Source: Inediibacterium massiliense (GTDB lineage Bacteria; Bacillota; Clostridia; Peptostreptococcales; Thermotaleaceae). From it: a stretch of 64,000 bases of DNA. A program made the position numbers and the translations under genes. The stretch lies in the NCBI RefSeq assembly GCF_001282725.1, contig NZ_LN876584.1:232004-296003 (forward strand), in the 5' to 3' direction. Within the stretch, counting starts at the first letter, position 1. Every line of letters starts with the position of its first letter. The notes under the pieces are model-generated. The model ran no database searches, was not told where the DNA came from, and was given only the letters and a program-made list of their open reading frames with translations. This document shows, piece by piece, positions 46,333 to 55,369 of the stretch.

Positions 46333-47154
46333 ATGCATTTTCAAAATGCAGATCTTTTGATTAAGCAAGTTGAAGAAAGTATTCATAAAACAAAACCCTT
46401 TCAAAATAAAGATCAATTACTTGTAGGAGTAGACTTAGGTACAGCATATATTGTTTTAGTTGTATTAGATAAACAAAAAAATCCTATTGCTTGTGAGATG
46501 GAATTTGCTCAAGTATTAAAAGATGGATTAGTTGTAGATTATATGGGAGCATGTCAAATTGTAAAAAAACTTAAGGAACGATTAGAAGAAAGAATAGGAG
46601 TAGAACTAACTAAGGCAGCTATTGCAGTTCCACCAGGAACTACTGAAAATGACTGTAAAACTCATAAATATGTAGTAGAAGGTTCAGGAATGGAAGTAAC
46701 AGCAGTTTTAGATGAACCTACTGCTGCAAATGCTGTCTTAGAAATAGAAAATGGGGTCATTGTAGATATTGGAGGAGGAACAACAGGTCTTTCTATATTA
46801 AAAGATAAAGAAGTTATTTATACAGCAGATGAAGCTACAGGGGGGACCCATTTATCTTTAGTCATATCAGGAAATTATAAAATACCTTTTGAGGAAGCAG
46901 AAGAACTCAAAAAAGACATAACGAAGCAAAAAGAAATTTTTACAATTGTTCGTCCCGTCATTCAGAAAATGGCAACCATCGTAAAAAAACATATTCAGTC
47001 ATTTGAAGTAGATAATATTTATCTAGTAGGGGGGACTTGTTGTTTAGAAGGGATTGAGGAGGTATTTGAAAAGGAGATAGGAATCTCTACTCACAAACCA
47101 TATAATCCTTTCTTGGTGACACCTTTAGGAATTGCTATGAATTGTACAAGCTAA
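46333..47154 (+). CDS. eutJ: EutJ chaperone-like protein
   Basis: 273 residues of Hsp70/actin-like ATPase fold: 'VGVDLGTAYIVLVVLD', 'AVLDEPTAANAVL', 'VDIGGGTTGLSIL', 'YLVGGTCCLEGI'. EutJ proteins are thought to help enzyme folding or reactivation in the microcompartment; not proven. Starts 19 bases after eutD. Confidence 0.93.
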   Translation: MHFQNADLLIKQVEESIHKTKPFQNKDQLLVGVDLGTAYIVLVVLDKQKNPIACEMEFAQVLKDGLVVDYMGACQIVKKLKERLEERIGVELTKAAIAVPPGTTENDCKTHKYVVEGSGMEVTAVLDEPTAANAVLEIENGVIVDIGGGTTGLSILKDKEVIYTADEATGGTHLSLVISGNYKIPFEEAEELKKDITKQKEIFTIVRPVIQKMATIVKKHIQSFEVDNIYLVGGTCCLEGIEEVFEKEIGISTHKPYNPFLVTPLGIAMNCTS

Positions 47155-47166
47155 GGGGGTGAACCT

Positions 47167-47835
47167 ATGGATACACAAGATTTGATTCAATTAATAGCAC
47201 AAGAAGTAATAAAGAAATTAGGAGAATTAGATATAGAAAAAAATAGACCAGAAAAAATTCTCATTGCAGATAATAGATCTATTGAAAATGAAAAATTATA
47301 TGAAAAGCTGGTTCCTATATGGAAAAATACAAAATTTATAGATCATTTTTCATATGAAGGCTGTAAGAATTTAGATTATATTATTATTCCAAATCTTTAT
47401 AATAAAGATCTGGCAAGAATTGCACTAGGTATAGACGAAGGAGAAGTCGCTAGTGTAGTAATAGAAGGTATTTTACATGGGAAAAAAATTATTGTTTTAG
47501 AAGACGGTATTTATTATAGAAAATTTGAAGATTCTTTTAATCCTCATTTCTATAATTTATTGAGAAGCTATGAAAAAAGCCTCATAGATTTTGATATAGA
47601 AATTATAAAAGAGGAAAACCTTTTTCATTTTCTAAAAAATCAAGAAAAAAGTAAAAAAGAGAATATAAGGATAAAGAATAAAATCAATAAAAAAGTAGTT
47701 ACTCAAGTAGATATTGAAAAATTATATAATAAAGGATTTCAAACCATATATATAAATGAAAAATCTATTCTATCACCCCTTGCACAAGATTATATTCGTA
47801 TGGAAAAAATAGATATCCTTAGAGAACAAGGGTAG
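47167..47835 (+). CDS. Ethanolamine-operon protein of unknown function (TIGR02536-like)
   Basis: 222 residues. The N-terminal helix DTQDLIQLIAQEVIKKLG is like the targeting peptides of EutC, EutD and EutQ, so it probably enters the microcompartment. The middle ('YIIIPNLYNKDLARIALGIDEGEVASVVIEGILHGKKIIVLEDGI') has a flavoprotein-like alpha/beta feel. The C-terminus ends in 'SILSPLAQDYIRMEKIDIL', a motif shared with EutT and the 95-residue protein downstream. Position suggests the family found only in eut operons. Confidence 0.6.
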   Translation: MDTQDLIQLIAQEVIKKLGELDIEKNRPEKILIADNRSIENEKLYEKLVPIWKNTKFIDHFSYEGCKNLDYIIIPNLYNKDLARIALGIDEGEVASVVIEGILHGKKIIVLEDGIYYRKFEDSFNPHFYNLLRSYEKSLIDFDIEIIKEENLFHFLKNQEKSKKENIRIKNKINKKVVTQVDIEKLYNKGFQTIYINEKSILSPLAQDYIRMEKIDILREQG

Positions 47836-47849
47836 GAAGGAAGAAATAT

Positions 47850-48122
47850 ATGATTATAGGAAAAGTAGTAGGAAATGTATGGGCTACAAAAAAAGAAGAA
47901 GGTCTTGAAGGACTCAAACTTCTTGTGATTCAACCTATAGATTATTGCACAAAACAAACTATGCCTACCTTTGTAGCAGTAGATAGTGTAGGTGCTGGAA
48001 TTAGTGATATTGTTTTAGTAGTAAGGGGAAGCTCTGCAAGATATGCAGCCAATAGATCTGATGCACCGATTGATTCTACAGTGGTAGGTATTGTAGATGA
48101 AGTGGAAGTAGACAAAAATTGA
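47850..48122 (+). CDS. eutN: Microcompartment vertex protein EutN
   Basis: 90 residues, EutN/CcmL fold: 'MIIGKVVGNVWATKKEEGLEGLKLLVIQP', 'VAVDSVGAGISDIVLVVRGSSAR', 'PIDSTVVGIVDEVEV'. Forms the pentamers that close the shell vertices. Confidence 0.96.
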   Translation: MIIGKVVGNVWATKKEEGLEGLKLLVIQPIDYCTKQTMPTFVAVDSVGAGISDIVLVVRGSSARYAANRSDAPIDSTVVGIVDEVEVDKN

Positions 48123-48147
48123 TAAAGGGTTTGAAGGATGTGAAAAT

Positions 48148-48435
48148 ATGGCTAAAAAATTAATTACCAAAAACAATGTAAATCAATATGTATGTGAAAA
48201 TAAGATTTATTTAGATAAAGATATGCTTTTATCACCTGGAGTAAAAGATATTTTAAGAGATAAAAATATTATGATTATATATGAACAAAAAAAAGAGAGA
48301 ATAGATATGAAAAATTCTATAAGTCATATCCTTTTAGAGGATTATCATGTAAAAGATGATAAAACGAGAGATGCCATTCTTCAAAAAGTACTGGATAAAA
48401 TAAATAATGAAAAGGGGGAACAAAATGAATATTAA
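48148..48435 (+). CDS. Small eut-operon protein with EutQ N-terminal-like module
   Basis: 95 residues. 'KLITKNNVNQYVCENKIYLDKDMLLSPGVKDILRDKNIMII' resembles the N-terminal portion that precedes the cupin domain in longer EutQ proteins and the 'TPSA-x-x-YLK' module of EutT. The C-terminus is helical. Its last codons overlap the eutH start by 11 bases. Function unknown. Confidence 0.55.
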   Translation: MAKKLITKNNVNQYVCENKIYLDKDMLLSPGVKDILRDKNIMIIYEQKKERIDMKNSISHILLEDYHVKDDKTRDAILQKVLDKINNEKGEQNEY

Positions 48436-49522
48436 TGAAGTTATTGTATATATCATGGTGATTTTTATGGTATTAGGAGCCATTGATAAAATTTTAGAAA
48501 ATAGATTTGGTTTAGGAGAAAAATTTGAAGAAGGTATTATGGCAATGGGATCTTTAGCTGTAGCCATGGTAGGAGTTGTTTCTTTAGCTCCTGTTCTTGC
48601 AAAGGTTTTAAAACCTATTGTTATTCCAGTATATTCAAAATTAGGAGCAGATCCGGCTATGTTTGCAACCACTTTATTAGCCAATGATATGGGAGGATAC
48701 CCCCTAGCGATAGAGCTTGCACAGAGTCCAGATGCAGGTCTTTTTGCAGGATTGATTCTAGGTTCTATGATGGGTCCTACAATTGTATTTACTATTCCAG
48801 TAGCTTTAGGAATTATTAAAAAAGAGGATCACAAATTTTTAGCAACAGGCATATTAGCTGGAATGATAACTATTCCCATTGGATGCTTAGTAGGAGGATT
48901 AGTGGCAGGATTTGAAATTTCAATGATTGTTAGTAATCTTGTCCCTATTATAATTGTAGCTTGTATTTTAGCATTAGGTCTTTGGATCATACCACAAATA
49001 ATGATCAAAGCATTTACTATTTTTGGGAAATTGGTAGTAGCAGTGATTACGATTGGACTTGCAGCTATTACAATTGAAACATTAACAGGAATTGTAGTCA
49101 TTCCTGGAATGGCACCTGTAACAGAAGGAATTCAAATTGTAGGGTCTATTGCATTGATGCTTGCAGGGGCATTTCCTATGGTGTATGTTATTACAAAAGT
49201 ATTTAACAAACCATTGATAGGGCTTGGAAAAGTTTTGGGAATGGGAGAAGTTGCAGCAGCAGGAATGGTTGCTACTCTGGCTAATAATATTCCTATGTTT
49301 GGGCTTATGAAAGATATGGATGATAGAGGAAAAATTATAAATATTGCTTTTGCAGTCAGTGCTTCCTTTGTATTTGGAGATCACCTTGGGTTTACTGCAG
49401 GAGTTAACCAAGATATGATTTTTCCAATGGTTGTAGGAAAGCTTGTTGGAGGAATTACAGCAGTTATGTTAGCTATGGTGATTTCAAATAAAACTATGAC
49501 TAAAAAAGAATCAGTAGAATAG
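48425..49522 (+). CDS. eutH: Ethanolamine permease EutH
   Basis: 365 residues from ATG 48425 (AAGGGGG six bases before), about 10-11 membrane helices. Diagnostic 'GFEISMIVSNLVPIIIVACIL', 'LANDMGGYPLAIELAQSPDAGLFAGLILGSMMGPTIVFTIPVALG' and 'FGDHLGFTAGVNQDM'. Facilitates ethanolamine entry, mainly needed at low pH or low substrate. Confidence 0.95.
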   Translation: MNINEVIVYIMVIFMVLGAIDKILENRFGLGEKFEEGIMAMGSLAVAMVGVVSLAPVLAKVLKPIVIPVYSKLGADPAMFATTLLANDMGGYPLAIELAQSPDAGLFAGLILGSMMGPTIVFTIPVALGIIKKEDHKFLATGILAGMITIPIGCLVGGLVAGFEISMIVSNLVPIIIVACILALGLWIIPQIMIKAFTIFGKLVVAVITIGLAAITIETLTGIVVIPGMAPVTEGIQIVGSIALMLAGAFPMVYVITKVFNKPLIGLGKVLGMGEVAAAGMVATLANNIPMFGLMKDMDDRGKIINIAFAVSASFVFGDHLGFTAGVNQDMIFPMVVGKLVGGITAVMLAMVISNKTMTKKESVE

Positions 49523-49540
49523 AAGAAAGTAGGTGTTTTG

Positions 49541-49999
49541 ATGAATATAAATGAAAAAATATTAGAGGAAATTATTAAAAAAGTGATTCAAGAACAAATG
49601 AAAAACAATGAAGAAACATTTCAAAAATATGTAGATGATAGTGGTGTTATATCTATAAAAGCAGATACGGTTGAGTGTAAAAGATTTGATACTGGAAAAG
49701 AAGAAGATCAAGTATATCTTACAGATGTATTGAGTCTACAAGAAAGTCCTAGATTAGGATGCGGGATGATGGAAATGAAAGAAACTACTTTTGATTGGAC
49801 TCTTCAATATGACGAAGTAGATTATATTATTGAAGGAAGTTTAGAAATTATCATAGATGGAAGAAAAGTGGTAGGAAATAAAGGAGATATTTTATTTATA
49901 CCTAAGGGATCTAGTATTCAATTTAGTGCTCCCAATCACGCAAGATTTATGTATGTAACTTATCCTGCAAATTGGGAAGAGATAGCAAAATCAAAATAA
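49541..49999 (+). CDS. eutQ: EutQ cupin-domain acetate kinase-like protein
   Basis: 152 residues from ATG 49541 (AGGTG five bases before). An N-terminal amphipathic helix INEKILEEIIKKVIQEQM resembles an encapsulation peptide, followed by a cupin (about 60-150) with 'WTLQYDEVDYIIEGSLEIIIDGRKVVGNKGDILFIPKGSSIQF'. Salmonella EutQ has acetate kinase activity. Shorter than the enterobacterial form; the missing N-terminal module may be the separate 95-residue gene. Confidence 0.9.
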   Translation: MNINEKILEEIIKKVIQEQMKNNEETFQKYVDDSGVISIKADTVECKRFDTGKEEDQVYLTDVLSLQESPRLGCGMMEMKETTFDWTLQYDEVDYIIEGSLEIIIDGRKVVGNKGDILFIPKGSSIQFSAPNHARFMYVTYPANWEEIAKSK

Positions 50000-50007
50000 A
50001 ATCAAAA

Positions 50008-50035
50008 GAAAACTGTATGTATGATACAGTTTTCT
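50008..50035. repeat. 28-bp target duplication, left copy (old eutQ terminator hairpin)
   Basis: A palindromic 28-bp block with arms AAAACTGTAT/ATACAGTTTT. It is identical except for one base to 50249-50276 on the other side of the repeat element. Confidence 0.8.
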
Positions 50036-50248
50036 GATTCTAAACTTGTAGACAAAGTCATAAAAAATGTCACTAAATTTTCAAATTTGGAAAATATATA
50101 AAAACGATTGAAAATAGCATTACAAACTCGCTATGCTCAAACAGTGTAATGCTAAGCATTTTCTCACTTATTCTATATTTTCACAAATTCTCAATAACTG
50201 TTCCTAATTTTTATGACTTTGCTAAAATATAGTTTGTCAATAGTCTGA
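50036..50248 (+). repeat. Dispersed foldback element, copy 3 (between eutQ and eutG)
   Basis: 213 bp. Left end GTAGACAAAGTCATAAAAA, right end TTTTTATGACTTTG...CAATAGTCTG. The whole element is an imperfect long palindrome with a conserved tip AGCATTACA/TGTAATGCT. No open frame of note. The best-defined copy, bracketed by 28-bp direct duplications with one mismatch. It splits the eut operon before eutG. The whole 50000-50307 gap is this element, its flanks and the eutG ribosome site. Confidence 0.85.
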
Positions 50249-50280
50249 GAAAACTGTATGTACGATACAGTTTTCTTTTA
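50249..50280 (+). terminator. Terminator hairpin between eutQ and eutG (right target-duplication copy)
   Basis: AAAACTGTAT (50250-50259) pairs with ATACAGTTTT (50265-50274), followed by CTTTTA. Some read-through to eutG is likely, since no separate promoter is obvious. Confidence 0.65.
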
Positions 50281-50307
50281 TAGCTTATAAAATAGGAGGA
50301 AAACATC

Positions 50308-51462
50308 ATGGGAATATTTCAAACAAAGACTAAAATTTATTATGGAAATGATCCTTTAAGATACTTTGATGAAATGCAACAAAAAAAAGTGTTAATTGTT
50401 ACAGATCCATTTATGATAAAATTTAAGTTGGTTCAAAAAGTAACGGATATATTAGAAGAAAGAAATATAGATTATACAATTTTTAATGAAGTAGAACCAA
50501 ATCCATCTGTAGAAACTGTAACAAAGGGTCTTTATAAAATGATTGAGGCAAGACCTGAAGCTATTATCTCTATAGGAGGAGGATCAGCTATAGATGTAGC
50601 AAAAGCTATGATTTATTTTCATTTAAAGGTACAAGAAAATTTAGTGGATGATAAAAATATGCAAAAGCCACTATTTATAGCTATTCCTACTACCAGTGGA
50701 ACAGGTTCTGAGGTAACAGCTTTTTCTGTAGTGACAGATACAAAAGAGCATACGAAAATAGCTCTTGTAGATGATATGATGATTCCAGATATAGCCATAT
50801 TAGATTCTCAGTTTACAAAAAGTGTTCCTCCTTCTGTTACAGCAGATACAGGAATGGATGTACTGACTCATGCCTTAGAAGCATATGTAGCAAAAAATGC
50901 TTCAGACTTTACACAAATATATGCAATAAAAGCTATACAAACTGTATTTAAATATCTTTTGAGGGCTTATTCAAATGGAGAAAATTTAAAAGCAAGAGAG
51001 AAAATGCATTTTGCTTCTTGTATGGCAGGGATTGCATTTACCAATGCTGGATTAGGAATCAATCATAGTCTTGCTCATGCTTTTGGAGGAGCTTTTTCAT
51101 TATCTCATGGAAAAGCAAATGCTATTTTATTACCTTATGTGATTGCTTATCATGCAGCTTGTGATGAGGAGTGTGCACAAAAGTATACAGAAATATCAAG
51201 AGCTTTAGATTTACCTTCTGAAAATACAAAAGAAGGAGTAATAAGTTTAATTGAAATGATTAAAATATTTAATGAAAGAATGATGATTCCTATAAAAATT
51301 AATGAATTGGGAATAAAATATGAAGTATTCAAGGAAAAACAAATGCAAATAATAGAATATGCTATGGAAGATATATGTACTACTACAAATCCTAAAATAC
51401 CTACGAAAGAAGATTTGATAAATATTTTAGAGAGAGCGTATAAAGGAGATATTATTCTATAA
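50308..51462 (+). CDS. eutG: Iron-containing alcohol dehydrogenase EutG
   Basis: 384 residues. NAD-binding 'EARPEAIISIGGGSAIDVAKAMIYF', the iron-ADH signature 'TSGTGSEVTAFSVVTD' and metal His in 'GLGINHSLAHAFGGAFSLSHGKANAILLPYVI'. Reduces acetaldehyde to ethanol and regenerates NAD+ for EutE. I see no N-terminal targeting helix. Last gene of the eut set. AGGAGG before ATG 50308. Confidence 0.93.
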   Translation: MGIFQTKTKIYYGNDPLRYFDEMQQKKVLIVTDPFMIKFKLVQKVTDILEERNIDYTIFNEVEPNPSVETVTKGLYKMIEARPEAIISIGGGSAIDVAKAMIYFHLKVQENLVDDKNMQKPLFIAIPTTSGTGSEVTAFSVVTDTKEHTKIALVDDMMIPDIAILDSQFTKSVPPSVTADTGMDVLTHALEAYVAKNASDFTQIYAIKAIQTVFKYLLRAYSNGENLKAREKMHFASCMAGIAFTNAGLGINHSLAHAFGGAFSLSHGKANAILLPYVIAYHAACDEECAQKYTEISRALDLPSENTKEGVISLIEMIKIFNERMMIPIKINELGIKYEVFKEKQMQIIEYAMEDICTTTNPKIPTKEDLINILERAYKGDIIL

Positions 51463-51524
51463 AAAAATTGAATAAAATTTTAAAAAAGGATATAATAACG
51501 TATATATAAATATACAAAAAGCAT

Positions 51525-51737
51525 TGAAAAAGAGTAGTAAGTATAAAAACGGTTATAGCGATTTGGGGATGGTGAGAGCCCAAAACTATTTTTTATACTG
51601 AATGGACTTTTGAGTGTAAATCTGAAATGAGTAGGATTTAACGGATGCTTCCACGTTAAGGAAGAAAGAGGACACGAGTCAATTAGAGTGGTACCGCGGG
51701 ATAAAATCTCGTCTCTATTTTAGAGACGGGATTTTTT
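51525..51737 (+). promoter_or_regulatory. T-box riboswitch (tRNA-Trp) before trpS
   Basis: Stem I landmarks: AGTAGTAA, then GCGATTTGGGGATGGTGAG (distal loop region). The specifier sequence GAATGGACTTTTGAG places TGG (Trp) as the codon. The T-box sequence AGAGTGGTACCGCGG occurs at 51685-51699, followed by the terminator 51704-51737. Uncharged tRNA-Trp would stabilise the antiterminator and raise trpS. Confidence 0.93.
51704..51737 (+). terminator. T-box terminator hairpin
   Basis: AATCTCGTCTCT pairs with AGAGACGGGATT, followed by TTTTT. It competes with the T-box antiterminator. Confidence 0.9.
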
Positions 51738-51762
51738 GTATATTGAAAGAGGAGGAAATCAT

Positions 51763-52758
51763 ATGGATAAAAAAGTTATATTTAGTGGGGCACAACCTTC
51801 AGGAAAATTAACTCTTGGAAATTATTTAGGAGCTTTAAAAAATTGGGAAGGACTTCAAGACGATTATGATTGTTATTATTGTATTGTAGATTTACATGCT
51901 ATTACAGTTCCTCAAGAGCCTAAGGAGTTAAGAAAAAATTCACTAGAGGCATTGGCACAATATTTAGCATGTGGACTAGATCCACAAAAGAGTACTATAT
52001 TTATTCAATCCCATGTAAGTGCTCATATAGAGCTGGCGTGGGTACTTAATTCTATTTCTTATATGGGTGAGTTAGGAAGAATGACTCAATTTAAAGAAAA
52101 ATCTCAAAAAAGTGAAGCCAATTTAAATGCAGCTTTATTTACTTATCCAGTGTTGATGGCTTCAGATATTTTACTTTATCAAACAGATTTAGTTCCAGTA
52201 GGAGAAGATCAAAAACAACATTTAGAATTGGCTCGAAATTTAGCCCAAAGATTTAATAATAAATATAGTGATACATTTAAAGTTCCAGAACCTTATATCC
52301 CTAAAGTTGGAGCAAGAATTATGAGCCTTCAAGAACCTGATAAGAAAATGTCTAAATCTGATAAAAATGAAAATGGCTATATTTTATTAATAGATGAATC
52401 TGATGCGATTTTAAGAAAAGTAAAAAGATCAGTAACAGATTCATTAGGAATTGTAAAGTATTCAGATGAACAACTAGGAATAAAAAACCTTTTAAATATA
52501 TATGCTAAAATGTCAGGAAAAACAATAGAAGAAATAGAAAAGATGTATGAAGGAAAAGGATATGGTGACTTTAAAAATGATACAGCAGAAGTAATCATAG
52601 AGGGACTTAGACCAATCCGAGAAAAATACCAAGATCTTTTAAAAAATAAAGATTATCTTGAAGAAATATATGTACAAGGTGCACAAAAAGCACAAAAAGC
52701 TTCACTAAAAACATTAAGAAAAGTTTATAAAAAAGTAGGATTTATTCCCGGGAAATAA
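51763..52758 (+). CDS. trpS: Tryptophanyl-tRNA synthetase
   Basis: 331 residues from ATG 51763 (GAGGAGG before). Class I signature 'FSGAQPSGKLTLGNYLGALKNW' and KMSKS loop 'PDKKMSKSDKNENG'. Charges tRNA-Trp. Controlled by the T-box upstream whose specifier codon TGG agrees with the product. Confidence 0.98.
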   Translation: MDKKVIFSGAQPSGKLTLGNYLGALKNWEGLQDDYDCYYCIVDLHAITVPQEPKELRKNSLEALAQYLACGLDPQKSTIFIQSHVSAHIELAWVLNSISYMGELGRMTQFKEKSQKSEANLNAALFTYPVLMASDILLYQTDLVPVGEDQKQHLELARNLAQRFNNKYSDTFKVPEPYIPKVGARIMSLQEPDKKMSKSDKNENGYILLIDESDAILRKVKRSVTDSLGIVKYSDEQLGIKNLLNIYAKMSGKTIEEIEKMYEGKGYGDFKNDTAEVIIEGLRPIREKYQDLLKNKDYLEEIYVQGAQKAQKASLKTLRKVYKKVGFIPGK

Positions 52759-52792
52759 TTATAAAGATATAATAAGGTAAAGGAGGATAATT

Positions 52793-53362
52793 ATGAAAAT
52801 TTCTATTATCTTTCATAGTGTGTGTGGGAATACTTATTTAATGGCAAAAGCTTTTTATAATAGCTTAAAACAAATAGGAAAAGATGTATATCTGTATAGA
52901 GTATATGATGAAGATTTAGAAAAGCTATCTCATCAATTTCCAGTAGCTTCTGAATACTATAAAGAAATTGTAAATACTCCTATTGCTACACCAGAAACTT
53001 TATTAGAAAGTGATCATGTAATTTTAGGAAGTCCTACCTATTTTGGAAATGTATCAGCAGAAATGAAAGCTTATATGGATAGTATGTCTATTTATTGGGT
53101 AGAAGCAAAGCTTTCAGGAAAAAGATTAACAGCATTTGCATCAGCAAGTACTCCTTTTGGAGGAGGAGAAGCTTGTCTACAGGCGATCAATACCTTTGGA
53201 CAACATATGGGTATGATTTCTATTTCTGTACCTTCTAATTTAATACCTACAATTAGTATGTCTGCTTATGGAATCATACACTATTCAGGACCTATGGGAG
53301 ATCAAAGGCCAAATAAAGATACATTAAAAGTAATAGATGAATATGTGAAAAAGTTTTTTTAA
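52793..53362 (+). CDS. Flavodoxin-fold NAD(P)H-dependent reductase
   Basis: 189 residues. FMN phosphate loop 'IIFHSVCGNTYLMAKAF' (residues 4-20), 'ILGSPTYFGNVSAEMKAYMDS' and 'FASASTPFGGGEACLQAI' as in WrbA-like or NADPH-dependent FMN reductases. Substrate unknown. Follows trpS by 34 bases with its own AGGAGG; probably co-transcribed. Confidence 0.85.
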   Translation: MKISIIFHSVCGNTYLMAKAFYNSLKQIGKDVYLYRVYDEDLEKLSHQFPVASEYYKEIVNTPIATPETLLESDHVILGSPTYFGNVSAEMKAYMDSMSIYWVEAKLSGKRLTAFASASTPFGGGEACLQAINTFGQHMGMISISVPSNLIPTISMSAYGIIHYSGPMGDQRPNKDTLKVIDEYVKKFF

Positions 53363-53397
53363 AAAGATAAGCTCCAAAAGGAGCCTATCTTTTTTTT
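53363..53397. terminator. Bidirectional terminator between reductase gene and pdxT
   Basis: GATAAGCTCC and GGAGCCTATC pair over AAAA, with A-tract before and eight T after. It overlaps the last codons of pdxT, which read from the other strand. Confidence 0.8.
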
Positions 53398-53954
53398 ATC
53401 ATATTTAAAAAGTATTGATGCATTCTAAAGTCATCTGTAAGCTCTGGATGAAATGAAGTGACCAAAATATTATTTTGTTTGGCTGCTACAATTTTTTCAT
53501 CTACTTTTCCTAATATTTCTACGTCTCTTCCTACTTCATCAATATAAGGAGCTCTTATAAAAACCATAGGGAAAGGTTTTTCGATTCCTTTTATTTTTTC
53601 ATGGATACAAAAGCTCCCGAGTTGTCTTCCATATCCATTTCTAATTACAGTAATATCTATAAGAGGCATGTGGATTCTATCATCATTTAAAATTTTTTTT
53701 GCTAGAAGAATCATTCCTGCACAAGTTCCCCATACAGGAAGACCTTCTTTAATTTTTTCTTCTAAAGATGATTTTATATGAAATGCATCTAAAAGTTTAC
53801 CAATCGAAGTGCTTTCTCCGCCAGGAATAATTAAAGCATTAATCTTTTCTAAATCTTCTTTATTTTTTACTAAAATAGAGTTTACATTTAATTTTTTGAA
53901 TATGTTTGCATGTTCAATAAATGCCCCTTGTAGGGCTAATATCCCTACAATCAT
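53385..53954 (-). CDS. pdxT: Pyridoxal 5'-phosphate synthase glutaminase subunit PdxT
   Basis: 189 residues. Class I glutaminase with nucleophile Cys in 'VWGTCAGMILLAKK' and His-Glu in 'VTSFHPELTDD'; oxyanion 'LIIPGGESTSIGKLL'. Supplies ammonia to PdxS. One base after pdxS. Confidence 0.97.
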   Translation of the reverse strand: MIVGILALQGAFIEHANIFKKLNVNSILVKNKEDLEKINALIIPGGESTSIGKLLDAFHIKSSLEEKIKEGLPVWGTCAGMILLAKKILNDDRIHMPLIDITVIRNGYGRQLGSFCIHEKIKGIEKPFPMVFIRAPYIDEVGRDVEILGKVDEKIVAAKQNNILVTSFHPELTDDFRMHQYFLNMIKKR

Positions 53955-53955
53955 G

Positions 53956-54834
53956 TTACCAACCTCTTTTAGATAACTTCATATCCTCAGATAAGCTTTG
54001 TACAGATATACCACTCATTGCTTCTCCTAAGTCTTCAGATAATTGTGCAAGGATTATAGGGTCATTATAGTGTGTTACGGCTTTTACAATAGCTTCTGCT
54101 CTTTTTTTAGGGTTTCCTGATTTAAATATTCCTGAACCAACAAATACACCATCACAGCCTAATTGCATCATTAAAGCTGCATCAGCAGGAGTTGCAATTC
54201 CACCAGCAGCAAAGTTTACTACAGGTAGTTTTCCATTTTTATGAACATATTGAATCAAATCATATGGAGCTCCTAACTCTTTTGATATATTCATTAATTC
54301 TTCTTCTCCCATGCCAACTATTTTTCTAATTTGAGAGGTCATTGTTCTCATGTGCTTTACAGCTTCTACCACATCTCCTGTTCCTGCTTCTCCTTTTGTA
54401 CGAATCATAGAAGCTCCTTCTCCTATTCTTCGTAGAGCTTCACCAATATTTCTTGCTCCACAAACAAAAGGTGCTTTAAATTTTGTTTTATCAATATGAT
54501 AGATATCATCTGCTGGAGTAAGTACTTCGCTTTCATCAATAAAATCTATTTCTATAGCTTCAAGAATTTGTGCTTCTACAAAATGACCGATTCTAACCTT
54601 TGCCATCACAGGAATAGAAACAGCCTTTTGAATTTTTTTAATCATTTGAGGATCTGACATTCTAGCAATTCCGCCATCACGTCTAATATCTGCTGGCACT
54701 CTTTCAAGTGCCATTACTGCACAAGCTCCTGCTTGTTCTGCAATTTTAGCTTGCTCTTCGTTGGTAACATCCATGATAACGCCACCTTTAAGCATTTGAG
54801 CTAAATTTTTATTCAAATTATATCTGTTTTCCAC
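53956..54834 (-). CDS. pdxS: Pyridoxal 5'-phosphate synthase subunit PdxS
   Basis: 292 residues from GTG 54834 (GTG 54837 is also possible; AGGAGG upstream). '[18 protein letters not shown]', '[26 protein letters not shown]' with active-site Lys in '[18 protein letters not shown]' and '[32 protein letters not shown]'. Builds PLP from ribose 5-phosphate, glyceraldehyde 3-phosphate and ammonia. The roughly 300-base gap upstream holds its promoter and that of the cold-shock gene, with no other clear element. Confidence 0.97.
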   Translation of the reverse strand: MENRYNLNKNLAQMLKGGVIMDVTNEEQAKIAEQAGACAVMALERVPADIRRDGGIARMSDPQMIKKIQKAVSIPVMAKVRIGHFVEAQILEAIEIDFIDESEVLTPADDIYHIDKTKFKAPFVCGARNIGEALRRIGEGASMIRTKGEAGTGDVVEAVKHMRTMTSQIRKIVGMGEEELMNISKELGAPYDLIQYVHKNGKLPVVNFAAGGIATPADAALMMQLGCDGVFVGSGIFKSGNPKKRAEAIVKAVTHYNDPIILAQLSEDLGEAMSGISVQSLSEDMKLSKRGW

Positions 54835-55076
54835 CACAATCCCTCCTAAAAGTTTAATTGTATTGATTATGTTTCATATTATTTCATAAAACGAAACAAA
54901 AATCAATACTTTTACAGTACAATATTTTAATATAACACAACAATATAGGTACAATTAATATTTTTATTCATTAAAATCTTTTTAAAATAGTATATTGTAG
55001 TATGATCGATACTCTCATAAAATACATAATATTCCATTTAAAGTTATAAAAAATGAAGAATATTATAAATTTTAAA

Positions 55077-55105
55077 TTGACATAATAAGAGATAGATGGT
55101 ATTCT
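55077..55105 (+). promoter_or_regulatory. Promoter of the cold-shock gene
   Basis: TTGACA (55077-55082), 17 bases, TATTCT (55100-55105). Confidence 0.7.
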
Positions 55106-55149
55106 AAAGAAGTAAAAATAAAAATTTAAATGTTTTGGAGGATTTTTTA

Positions 55150-55353
55150 ATGAAAACAGGCGTAGTTAAATGGTTTAACAGTGAAAAAGGGTTTGGATTT
55201 ATTTCTGTAGAGGGAGAAGATGATGTATTCGTACATTTCTCAGCAATCCAAGGAGACGGATTCAAAACTTTAGAAGAAGGACAAAAAGTTGAATTTGAAG
55301 TAGTTGACGGTGACAGAGGACCTCAAGCTGCTAATGTAGTTAAAGTATTCTAA
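55150..55353 (+). CDS. csp: Cold-shock protein (CspA family)
   Basis: 67 residues from ATG 55150 (TTTTGGAGG upstream). RNP1 'KGFGFISV' and RNP2 'DVFVHFSAI' are intact; starts [14 protein letters not shown]. Single-strand nucleic acid chaperone. Monocistronic with terminator. Confidence 0.97.
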   Translation: MKTGVVKWFNSEKGFGFISVEGEDDVFVHFSAIQGDGFKTLEEGQKVEFEVVDGDRGPQAANVVKVF

Positions 55354-55369
55354 TATGTAAACTACAATC

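Noticed and set aside
52742..52756. CCCGGG-centred palindrome resembling a Noc binding site
   Set aside because: Two positions differ from ATTTCCCGGGAAAT, and the bases encode the conserved C-terminal Ile-Pro-Gly-Lys of TrpS, so coding constraint explains it.
54840..55076. Riboswitch or small RNA between pdxS and the cold-shock gene
   Set aside because: AT-rich sequence with only short imperfect inverted repeats; no known class recognised.
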